From: Streptomyces uncialis
Lineage (GTDB): Bacteria; Actinomycetota; Actinomycetes; Streptomycetales; Streptomycetaceae
Direction of reading: 5' to 3'
DNA: 64,000 bases
Assembly (NCBI RefSeq): GCF_001905345.1
Contig: NZ_LFBV01000008.1
Span: forward strand, 1-64,000
A program made the translations under genes and the position numbers. This document shows positions 54,187-60,954 of the stretch, piece by piece. Under the pieces are notes generated by a model. It made no database searches. It was not told the origin of the DNA and saw nothing but the letters and a program-made list of their open reading frames with translations. How positions within the stretch are numbered: position 1 is the stretch's first letter; every line of letters begins with the position of its first letter.

Positions 54187-54395
54187 CCAAGACGAACTCT
54201 CCCCCGTTCCAATGGGTCAAGTCCTCCTACAGCACGGACAACGGTGGAGCCTGCGTCGAGTGGGCCCCCGCCCGCGCGACCACCACCGGCATAGTCCCCG
54301 TCCGGGACAGCAAGCACACGAACGGACCCGTCCTGACGGTGTCCACCGAAGCGTTCGCCGGGCTGGTCAGCCTCGCCCGGTCCGCTGACCTGTAG
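54183..54395 (+). CDS. DUF397 protein, first copy
   Basis: The 70-residue protein has the DUF397 pattern: FQWVKSSYSTDNGGACVEW, then GIVPVRDSKHTNGPVLTVS and AFAGLVSLARSADL. DUF397 proteins bind or counteract the partner XRE regulator encoded just upstream (Scr1/WhiJ systems). The start overlaps the regulator's stop by 4 nt. A second DUF397 gene follows after 34 bp; the two are about 70 percent alike, so they probably arose by tandem duplication. Confidence 0.92.
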   Translation: MTKTNSPPFQWVKSSYSTDNGGACVEWAPARATTTGIVPVRDSKHTNGPVLTVSTEAFAGLVSLARSADL

Positions 54396-54429
54396 AACCG
54401 CAAGCGCCCCAGCTACGAAAGGGCACCTT

Positions 54430-54630
54430 GTGAATTCCGAGCCTCACAACTGGATCAAGTCTTCGTACAGCAACAACGGCGGCGACTGCATCGAGTGGTC
54501 CCCCGCCAGCGCGACCACCACCGGCATCGTTCCCGTCCGGGACAGTAAGCGCACGGACGGCCCCGTCCTGACGGTGTCCGTCCGCGCGTTCGCCGGACTG
54601 GTCGCACTCGCCCGGTCCACCGAGCTGTAG
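54430..54630 (+). CDS. DUF397 protein, second copy
   Basis: The 66-residue protein (NSEPHNWIKSSYSNNGGDCI, GIVPVRDSKRTDGPVLTVS, AFAGLVALARSTEL) is a duplicate of the preceding gene. It starts with GTG at 54430 behind GAAAGGG. Carrying two DUF397 copies beside one XRE regulator would let the two bind with different strengths. A hairpin follows 10 bp after its stop codon. Confidence 0.92.
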   Translation: MNSEPHNWIKSSYSNNGGDCIEWSPASATTTGIVPVRDSKRTDGPVLTVSVRAFAGLVALARSTEL

Positions 54631-54639
54631 AACCGCGCA

Positions 54640-54686
54640 GCCCGAGACCCGCCGACCCCATTCCTCCGGATCGGCGGTGCTCGGGC
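54640..54686. terminator. Hairpin between DUF397 and the minus-strand module
   Basis: GCCCGAG...CCGCCGA (54640-54655) pairs with TCGGCGG...CTCGGGC (54671-54686), with two internal mismatches and a 15-nt loop. It separates the convergent stops at 54630 and 54713. Confidence 0.65.
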
Positions 54687-54712
54687 ATGTCAGCCGACGA
54701 GCGTCACAGCAA

Positions 54713-55024
54713 CTAGGGCGCCGCCTCCACCGGGGGCGGGGCGGGGACCACGGCCGGGGTCCACATGCCGTTGTCGTCCAGCGCGATCTCGTCCAGTTCG
54801 ACACTGCGGATCAGGACTCCGGGAAGATCCTCGAAGAGGCCCAGCGCCTCCGCGATCGCGTCAGTCAGAGTTTCGGCCTTGAAGGTGCACCAGAACTCGG
54901 CCGTGTCCGGACCCCTGACCAGGTTGGTCCGTCCATCGCTGAAGCTCTCCAAGCCGAACAGGGTGTCCAACTGCCTTGGAGTCAGGGAGTCCTGAAGATG
55001 CAGGGTAAAGCGCCAGTCACGCAC
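54713..55024 (-). CDS. Partner protein of the HicA-like module, copy B
   Basis: The 103-residue protein begins VRDWRFTLHLQDSLTPRQLD and continues with EFWCTFKAETLTDAIAEALG and LFEDLPGVLIRSVELDEIAL. It ends with a Pro-rich tail (TPAVVPAPPPVEAAP). Predicted strand-helix-strand segments suggest a small alpha/beta fold; I do not recognise the family beyond its recurrence here. The GTG at 55024 overlaps the stop of the HicA-like gene by 8 nt, exactly as in copy A (56766-57086), so the pair is translationally coupled. Overlap and pairing resemble a toxin-antitoxin arrangement. A shortened third copy lies at 55345-55560. Confidence 0.7.
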   Translation of the reverse strand: MRDWRFTLHLQDSLTPRQLDTLFGLESFSDGRTNLVRGPDTAEFWCTFKAETLTDAIAEALGLFEDLPGVLIRSVELDEIALDDNGMWTPAVVPAPPPVEAAP

Positions 55025-55241
55025 AATCCTCGTGCCTCCGCGTGAATCGATCGATGTCCCGGGCCAGGTCTCCGGTGTTCCGGGGGGTGCAGTACACCGC
55101 AATATCCGCCTGACATGGACAACAGAGGACGAACCCCCAATTGTGGCCGTTCTTCTTGTGCGTCACTTTGAGGCCCGCCCGCTCCGCGCGTTTCAGTGCC
55201 GCCTCCACATCCTTCTTCTGATGCCGGTCACCGATTCCCAT
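55017..55241 (-). CDS. HicA-like small protein, copy B
   Basis: The 74-residue protein reads MGIGDRHQKKDVEAALKRAE, then GLKVTHKKNGHNWGFVLCC and TGDLARDIDRFTRRHEDCA. A helix, a strand pair with a central His (NGHNWGF) and a C-terminal helix imitate the dsRNA-binding-like fold of HicA mRNA interferases, but with an added CCPC pair. Copy A at 57079 is about 75 percent identical over most of its length. The ATG at 55241 is the conserved one. Because HicA systems normally have a HicB partner and this one is followed by a different small protein, the pair may be a separate toxin-antitoxin type. Activity is inferred only. Confidence 0.6.
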   Translation of the reverse strand: MGIGDRHQKKDVEAALKRAERAGLKVTHKKNGHNWGFVLCCPCQADIAVYCTPRNTGDLARDIDRFTRRHEDCA

Positions 55242-55344
55242 GTCAGCATGCTCTACGCGCCGGGGCCGGACAGGGCGCCGGGCGGGAGGCAAACCGCCCG
55301 ATCGAGCTACGCCTTGGCTCTTCCGCTGTCGTTGCCCTCGGCTG

Positions 55345-55560
55345 TCACGACGGAGACCGCGACGCCTCCACCGAGGGCGGCGCGGGGATCACGGCCGGGG
55401 TCCACATGCCGTTGTCGTCCAACGCGGTCTCGTCCAGTTCGACACTGCGGACCAGGACTCCGGGCAGGTCCGCGAAGAGTCCCAGCGCCTCCGCGATCGC
55501 CTCGGTCAGGGTCTCGGCCCCGATGAGGCAACTGAACCTCGTGTGCCCCGGACTCTCCAC
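55345..55560 (-). pseudogene. Truncated third copy of the module's partner protein
   Basis: The reading VESPGHTRFSCLIGAETLTE followed by AIAEALGLFADLPGVLVRSV and ELDETALDDNGMWTPAV matches the last two thirds of copy B at high identity. The first 35 residues and the HicA-like partner are absent. Similarity extends up to the stop of the methyltransferase gene (55580), so the missing part was probably lost when the methyltransferase end was joined here. A GTG at 55560 could still start translation. Confidence 0.7.
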
Positions 55561-55579
55561 ACGACTGATGCGCTCCAGG

Positions 55580-56722
55580 TCAGATCGGCAGGTCCCAGCC
55601 GGGGCCGTCCTCGGTGCCGAGCCATACGCGCTGGCCTGCGGCCGAGACCGTGATGCCGAATGCCTCCTGGTGGGGTCCGCCGACGGCCTGCCAGCGCTGT
55701 ACCGCCCGCTCGACCTGGTCCCACAGACGGATGGGACCACGCTGCACGACGGTCCACCCGCCATCGCGGTCGGGTGCTGTCCGGGCCTGCGAGCCGGTGG
55801 ACACGTCCCAGAGGATCTGTTCCGCTCCCGCACCCATGCGTTCGGCCGACGGCGCCGCGAGCTGAGCCACCCAACCGCCGGTCCAGTCGTCGAGCTGGGC
55901 GGGGTCGATCCGGCTCGGACGCTCGTCGCCGGGCAGCAGCGCCAGTGCCGGGCGGGGCGGCCGGTCGTGCGGACGGGCGATCATGAAGCTGGTGTATCCG
56001 GGCAGGAACCGGCCCGTGGCCTCTCCGGGACCGGTCACGTCGAGCAACGCGAGGGCGTTGGCGTAGCTCCACCCGGAGAGGGTGACCAGGATCTTGCCTC
56101 CCGGCCGTACTTGGTGCAGCCACGGGAGCGGGATGTACCGGACCGAGCACGTGGCGACGATCCGGTCGTACCGGCCGCCGTCCGGGTCGCCGCGCAGCCC
56201 GTCACCGATGATCAGCCGAGGCGCGAACCCGGCCGCCTTGAGCGCCGTGGCCGCGGCCCCGCCGACCACCGGGTCGTACTCGATGCTGGTGAGACCGGCG
56301 TCCCCTAGGCAGTACGCGCCGAGCGCGGTCGAGTAGCCCGTTCCGGTGCCGATCTCCAGCACCCGGTGCCCGTCCTCGGCGTCGAGCTGATGCCACATGC
56401 GCAGCACCAGTGACGGCAGGGTGGACGACGACGAAGGGGAGCCGGGCACGGCGCCCTCGGTCACGTCGTCGGGCCGGATGCGGCCGTCGAGTTGAGTGAT
56501 CAGCGTCGCGTCGGAGTAGACCCCCTCCAGCCATCCGGGCTCGCCCTCCCGGACCGGGCGGTAACTGGTCGGGACGCTGCCCGCCACCGACATGAAGTAG
56601 GTCCCCGTGAACAGCTCGCGGGGAACCGCTCCGGCGGCGCCGCGCCACCCGGGGTCCGAGAGGCTGCCGTCCTCGGTGAGTCTGTCCACGAGGGCGCTGC
56701 GAAGCTGAGCCGATGTGCTCAT
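55580..56722 (-). CDS. PCMT-like methyltransferase, second paralogue (ATP-grasp peptide maturase type)
   Basis: The 380-residue protein starts MSTSAQLRSALVDRLTEDGS, carries the SAM loop VLEIGTGTGYSTALGAYCLG, then TSIEYDPVVGGAAATALK and YDRIVATCSVRYIP. The C-terminal part has GPIRLWDQVERAVQRWQ. The whole resembles methyltransferases of ATP-grasp peptide-maturation systems, which probably methylate side chains of a small precursor. No ATP-grasp gene or precursor is present nearby, so it may be an orphan. It lies between copy A of the HicA-like pair (43 nt upstream) and the truncated copy, in one direction with them. A paralogue is at 40607-41758. Confidence 0.8.
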   Translation of the reverse strand: MSTSAQLRSALVDRLTEDGSLSDPGWRGAAGAVPRELFTGTYFMSVAGSVPTSYRPVREGEPGWLEGVYSDATLITQLDGRIRPDDVTEGAVPGSPSSSSTLPSLVLRMWHQLDAEDGHRVLEIGTGTGYSTALGAYCLGDAGLTSIEYDPVVGGAAATALKAAGFAPRLIIGDGLRGDPDGGRYDRIVATCSVRYIPLPWLHQVRPGGKILVTLSGWSYANALALLDVTGPGEATGRFLPGYTSFMIARPHDRPPRPALALLPGDERPSRIDPAQLDDWTGGWVAQLAAPSAERMGAGAEQILWDVSTGSQARTAPDRDGGWTVVQRGPIRLWDQVERAVQRWQAVGGPHQEAFGITVSAAGQRVWLGTEDGPGWDLPI

Positions 56723-56765
56723 GTACCGGGGCCTTTGCCGTAAGGGAGCGGGCTGTTCGTCGATG

Positions 56766-57086
56766 TCACGAAGCCGACGGCGCCGCCTTGGCGGGGGGCG
56801 GGGCGGGAACCACCGCGGGGGTCGCCATGCCGTTGTGACGGAGATCGAAATGGTCGATCTCAACGCTTCGGATCAGGACGCCGGGGAAGTCCTCGAAGAA
56901 GTCCAGCGCTTCCGCCACGGCCTCCGTGAGCGTCCCGGCCTCGAAGGAACACATGAACCGGCTGTACCCCGGTCGTTCCGCCAGGCCGATCCGCCCGTCG
57001 TTGAAGCGGTCGAGGTGATCCAGGGTGTTGGACTGTTCCTCGGTGAGCGGGGCGTCCAGTACGAGGTTGAAGTACCAGTTACGCAC
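56766..57086 (-). CDS. Partner protein of the HicA-like module, copy A
   Basis: The 106-residue protein (VRNWYFNLVLDAPLTEEQS, SRFMCSFEAGTLTEAVAEAL, DFFEDFPGVLIRSVEIDHF, tail TPAVVPAPPPAKAAPSAS) corresponds part for part to copy B at 54713. The conserved stretch is the helix EAVAEALDFFEDFPGVLIRS, which could contact the partner toxin. The GTG at 57086 overlaps the stop of the HicA-like gene by 8 nt. The conserved tail TPAVVPAPPP suggests a flexible, sequence-specific end. Confidence 0.7.
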   Translation of the reverse strand: MRNWYFNLVLDAPLTEEQSNTLDHLDRFNDGRIGLAERPGYSRFMCSFEAGTLTEAVAEALDFFEDFPGVLIRSVEIDHFDLRHNGMATPAVVPAPPPAKAAPSAS

Positions 57087-57303
57087 AGTTCCGGTGCCTC
57101 TCTGTGAATCGGTCAATCTTGTTCGCCTCGTTCCCCTGGCTCTGGGGGGTGCCATGCACTCTCACGGAGTCGTTGCAGGGACAGCAGATCACCCATCCCC
57201 ACCGATGCCGGTTCTTGTCGTGCGTCACCTTCAAGCCCGCCCCCTCCGCGCGCTTCAGTGCAGCCTCAACATCCTTCTTCTGATGCCGGTCGCCGATTCC
57301 CAT
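57079..57303 (-). CDS. HicA-like small protein, copy A
   Basis: The 74-residue protein (MGIGDRHQKKDVEAALKRAE, GLKVTHDKNRHRWGWVICC, EANKIDRFTERHRNCA) keeps the central His (NRHRWGW), CCPC and the two helices of copy B. The ATG at 57303 is common to both. Two closely related but not identical copies, each with its own partner, could provide insulated toxin-antitoxin pairs, or be the residue of a tandem duplication spaced by the methyltransferase gene. The substrate and toxicity are not shown by sequence. Confidence 0.6.
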   Translation of the reverse strand: MGIGDRHQKKDVEAALKRAEGAGLKVTHDKNRHRWGWVICCPCNDSVRVHGTPQSQGNEANKIDRFTERHRNCA

Positions 57304-57396
57304 GCCACCACGCTCCACGCACCGGGACCGGACAGGCTGCCCGGAAGGAGGCGAACCGCCCGAACGAGCTACGCGCAACGCTCCGCCGAGCTCCTG

Positions 57397-57588
57397 TCAC
57401 CCGTTCCCGTGGCTCCCGCGCAAGGCGGACTCCAGTGCCGCCGCCGGGGTCAGCGCGGCGGGTACCCGGAAGGTGTGGTCGCGGCACGCGTAGATGTCGA
57501 GGCCCGGGCCGCTCGCGCTGTGCACCGCCTCGACCAGGACGGGATCTTCGGTCAGGACTCCGCATCGACAGCAGTACTGAGGGTTCAT
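57397..57588 (-). CDS. Small zinc-ribbon-like protein
   Basis: The 63-residue protein MNPQYCCRCGVLTEDPVLVE continues with GPGLDIYACRDHTFRVPAAL and ends SALRGSHGNG. The C-x2-C and C-x2-H pattern would hold one zinc, as in the N-terminal part of the protein at 39341-39736. No ribosome-binding site stands out before the ATG at 57588. It lies upstream of the HicA-like copy A on the same strand and divergent from the DUF5753 gene. Function is unknown. Confidence 0.55.
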   Translation of the reverse strand: MNPQYCCRCGVLTEDPVLVEAVHSASGPGLDIYACRDHTFRVPAALTPAAALESALRGSHGNG

Positions 57589-57822
57589 GAGGAAAGCGTC
57601 GGCGCAGGTCCACCACACCTCAAGAGCCTTGCGGAAGCGCGCGGAGTTGCCTCGCGGTCGCGCGCGCCCCGGCGCACACGCCCCTGGCCGGGAGGCGGGG
57701 ACGGTCCGCGCCGGTACCGCACGGGTGAACGGGGGCGCGTCCGGTCGGCCGGGCGCCGGATACGCCCGCAGCCCGGAGGACTTGATGTGCGCGGACGGTG
57801 CCGCCATGGGCATGGTGGAGGC

Positions 57823-58437
57823 ATGACGACTCCTCAAGCCCGCGTCCACGAAGCCTGGTCCACGGTGCTGCGCAACGGAACCGGTCCGGTGCAGGACGGC
57901 TTCCTCGGGCTGGTCCAGCGGACGAAGGACTCCCGCCACTACTGTGCCGAACTCGTCTGGGGGAACCTCCAGACCGCCGACTACGCCCGTGCCGTTCTCC
58001 AGCGGGTCGTGAACTTCCACGGCGTCCCGGACGACATCGAGGCCGGTGTCGCCGCCCGCACCGCGAGGGCGGCGCTCATCGGGCGGGACGGACGCTCGTA
58101 CCACACGCTTCTCGGCGAGCAGGCGCTGCGCGCAAGGTTCGGGGGCGTGGAGGTGATGCGGGGGCAACTCGCGCACCTGCTGGCGGCCACCGAACGTGCG
58201 GGGCTGCTGCTGGGGATCATCCCCTCACGGGCCGAGCTGGCCGGGCTCCCGGGGCACAGCTTCGGGATCTTCGACGGCAAGCTCGTGCATGTGGAGACCA
58301 TCGCCTCGGGACTGGACATCACCGACGAGGCGGACCTGGCCGTCTACGAGAAGGCGTTCGCGCTGCTCCAGCGGTCCGCCGTCTACGGTGACGCCGCCCG
58401 GGACCTCATCCGGGAGGAGCTGGCCGCGCTCCGGTGA
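57823..58437 (+). CDS. Stand-alone DUF5753 domain protein without helix-turn-helix
   Basis: The 204-residue protein corresponds to the C-terminal DUF5753 domain of XRE regulators such as the one at 53344. It includes VVNFHGVPDDIEAGVAARTA, LIGRDGRSYHTLLGEQALR, LLLGIIPSRAELAGLPGHSF and VETIASGLDITDEADLAVYE. The N-terminal DNA-binding part is absent, and the ATG at 57823 has GGTGGAGGC upstream, so the short form appears to be translated as such. It might titrate or modulate DUF397 proteins or other DUF5753 regulators, although no DUF397 gene is adjacent. Confidence 0.75.
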   Translation: MTTPQARVHEAWSTVLRNGTGPVQDGFLGLVQRTKDSRHYCAELVWGNLQTADYARAVLQRVVNFHGVPDDIEAGVAARTARAALIGRDGRSYHTLLGEQALRARFGGVEVMRGQLAHLLAATERAGLLLGIIPSRAELAGLPGHSFGIFDGKLVHVETIASGLDITDEADLAVYEKAFALLQRSAVYGDAARDLIREELAALR

Positions 58438-58460
58438 GCCGGTCCGCCCCGGGCGTGACA

Positions 58461-58492
58461 CCGCCCCCGGCGCCTGTGGCAGCCGGGGGCGG
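58461..58492. terminator. Bidirectional hairpin between DUF5753 gene and mdh
   Basis: CCGCCCCCGGC (58461-58471) pairs perfectly with GCCGGGGGCGG (58482-58492) across a 10-nt loop, between convergent stops at 58437 and 58512. Confidence 0.75.
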
Positions 58493-58511
58493 GGGTTCGT
58501 GCGGGCGCGGG

Positions 58512-59503
58512 TCAGAGGAGACCGAGGGCGCGGACCGCTTCGCGCTCCTCCGCGAGCTCCTGCACCGACGCGTCGATGCGGGCGCGGGAGAACTCGTTGA
58601 TGTCGAGGCCCTGGACGATCTCGTACGCGCCGTCCTTCGCGGTGACCGGGAAGGAGGAGATGAGGCCCTCGGGGACGCCGTACGAGCCGTCCGACGGGAT
58701 GCCCATGGACGTCCAGTCACCGTCGGCGGTGCCGTTGACCCAGGTGTGGACGTGGTCGATCGCGGCGTTCGCGGCGGAGGCCGCCGAGGACGCGCCACGG
58801 GCCTCGATGATCGCGGCACCGCGCTTCGCGACGGTCGGGATGAACTCCTCCGCCAGCCACTTCTCGTCGTTCACGACCTCGGCCGCGTTCTTGCCGCCGA
58901 CCGTCGCGTGGAAGATGTCCGGGTACTGGGTCGCGGAGTGGTTGCCCCAGATGGTGAGGCGCTTGATGTCCGCGACGGTCGTGCCCGTGCGCTTCGCGAG
59001 CTGCGTCAGCGCGCGGTTGTGGTCCAGGCGGGTCATCGCGGTGAAGCGCTCGGCCGGGACGTCCGGGGCGGCGGCCTGGGCGATCAGCGCGTTGGTGTTG
59101 GCCGGGTTGCCCACGACGAGGACCTTGATGTCGTCGGCCGCGTGGTCGTTGATGGCCTTGCCCTGGGGCTTGAAGATGCCGCCGTTGGCCTCCAGCAGGT
59201 CGCCGCGCTCCATGCCCTTGGTACGGGGGCGGGCGCCGACGAGGAGGGCTACGTTCGCACCGGCGAAGGCGACGTTGGGGTCGTCGCTGATGTCGATGCC
59301 CTGGAGCAGCGGGAAGGCGCAGTCGTCGAGTTCCATCGCGGTGCCCTCGGCGGCCTTCAGCGCCGGGGTGATCTCCAGGAGCCGCAGCTTGACCGGCACG
59401 TCCGCGCCGAGCAGCTGGCCTGACGCGATGTGCGGAAGAGCAGGGCGTAACCGATCTGGCCGGCCGCGCCGGTGACGGTGACGTTCACGGGAGTGCGGGT
59501 CAT
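58512..59503 (-). CDS. mdh: Malate dehydrogenase, interrupted by an apparent 2-nt frameshift
   Basis: The enzyme oxidises malate to oxaloacetate in the TCA cycle. The N-terminal reading [20 protein letters not shown] ends LLFR, and the remainder ([29 protein letters not shown], the catalytic region [12 protein letters not shown], ending VRALGLL) is in another frame. Relative to the universal Streptomyces sequence LLFRIASGQ, two bases (GT on the plus strand, 59430-59431) are extra. The ATG at 59503 follows CGGAG. Because mdh is normally important for growth, either the sequence contains an error or the strain carries a real mutation or recoding. Everything else in the gene is intact. Confidence 0.88.
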
Positions 59504-60007
59504 GGCGTTCTCCGTATGAGGCTGGCGGTGGGGCGTCCCTGCCCCGGATGCGGGACCCCACGCGGCGCGCGTCTGATCGATCATCGGTGCGGATGATCGA
59601 TCTCTTGGCGTCAAGAGAGATCCGTCGGTCAGGCTATCGCGCCCCGGCCGTCACGGATGGGCTGGCCCCTGTGGCCCACCCCACAACGGGGTGCGGGGGC
59701 GGTGGAGCGGCTGAATCCCTGCTGTGGCCGTCCGGCGGGGTGGGGTTCCTCGCGCGGGGCTCATCACCCCCACAGGAGCGAGGCACGGCGGCCGTCCGGC
59801 CCGGAGGGGGGAGAACGGGGCGGACGGCCGCCCGGGGGGTGTGGCCACTCCCGTGGGGGTACTTCTCCGCTTGCCCCCGTCCGGGGGTTCCATGCGGGGG
59901 AATTTCCCGGGGATGCCGCCCGGGGTCCCGTGGGGTTCGGGGCGGGTTCGCGGAGTCCCTGGCCGGGTGTCCGTGCGGGTGCCTTCGGCTTGGATTCGGC
60001 TGAAAAC
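59504..60007. other. Intergenic region upstream of mdh
   Basis: About 500 bp with no supported gene. GATCGATCATCGGTGCGGATGATCGATC, read as words GATCGATCAT and ATGATCGATC near 59575-59602, forms an inverted repeat about 70-100 bp before the mdh start and is a candidate operator or promoter element. Confidence 0.45.
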
Positions 60008-60930
60008 GGGTCGCCTTCGCTCGCGCTTCCGAGGTCCCCTGTGCTGGGCGCACTTGTCCCTGTGCCGTCGTCCGTGGGGTGCGCAGTTCCCCGCGCCCCT
60101 GGGTTGCTTGTGCCCGGCGTACTTGTCCCTGTGCGGGTCGTCCGTGGGTGCGCAGTTCCCCGCGCCCCTGGGGTTCCACACCTGGGCGTACCTGTTCCCG
60201 TGCGGGTTGTCCGGGGGTGCGCAGTTCCCCGCACCCCTGGATGCTGCCCCATTGCGGTTGTTCCTCGGGTGCGGGTCGCCCTCGTTTTCGCGCAGTTCCT
60301 CGCGCCCCTGGGGTTCCACACCTGGGCGTACCTTGTTCCCGTGCGGGCAGTTCGTGGGTGCGCAGTTCCTCGCGCCCCTGGGTGCTGCCCCATTGCGGTC
60401 GGTCCTCGGGTGCGGGCCGTCCTCGTTTTTGCGCAGTTCCCCGCGCCCCTGGGGTTCCACACCTGGGCGTACCTGTACCTGTGCGGGTACTTCGGGGGTG
60501 CGCAGTTCCTCGCGCCCCTGGATGCTGCCCCATTGCGGTCGTTCCTCGGGTGCGGGCCGTCCTTGTTTTTGCGCAGTTCCCCGCGCCCCTGCAGGGGCGC
60601 CCAACTGGGGCTGGCGATCAGACTGCGGGCTGTCAGCAAGCGGGGCCGGGGTTCAACCACCCTCCTCGCGGACTCGCTCTGCTGCGGGAGGGGGTGGGCG
60701 GGAATCTCTGCTCGCAGACTCCGATGCTCTTCAGTCGAGTCACGGAACGTCTTACCGAGCGTGTCGGATCGAGGACGGAGAATCCCGACCGGCACCGACC
60801 CGAAGAACCCACCGGACGCGCCCCAAAGGGGCGCGGGGAACTGCGCAGAACCACCGAGCGACGGCACAGGAACGAAGTACGCCCAGCCGGACAGACCCAG
60901 AAGCGCAAGCGAAGGCGACCCGCACAGGGG
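60008..60930. repeat. Composite intergenic repeat, copy 4 of 4, with about 70-bp periodic array
   Basis: Eight direct copies of GCGCAGTTCC(C/T)CGCGCCCC recur about every 70 bp from 60079 to 60590, followed by the G-quadruplex motif at 60686-60702 in the 51-bp core (60685-60735, one mismatch). The second conserved segment occupies 60770-60808 and one inverted word lies near 60826. The two ends carry the same word as an inverted pair: GGGTCGCCTTCGCT near 60010 and AGCGAAGGCGACCC near 60910. The right end stops about 25 bp from the XRE/DUF2690 stop codon. Confidence 0.87.
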
Positions 60931-60954
60931 GGAGCCTCCGGCCGAGCTGGACAG

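Noticed and set aside
60079..60600. CRISPR array
   Set aside because: A 20-bp word repeats about every 70 bp, but the intervening sequences are themselves related to each other, and there are no cas genes.
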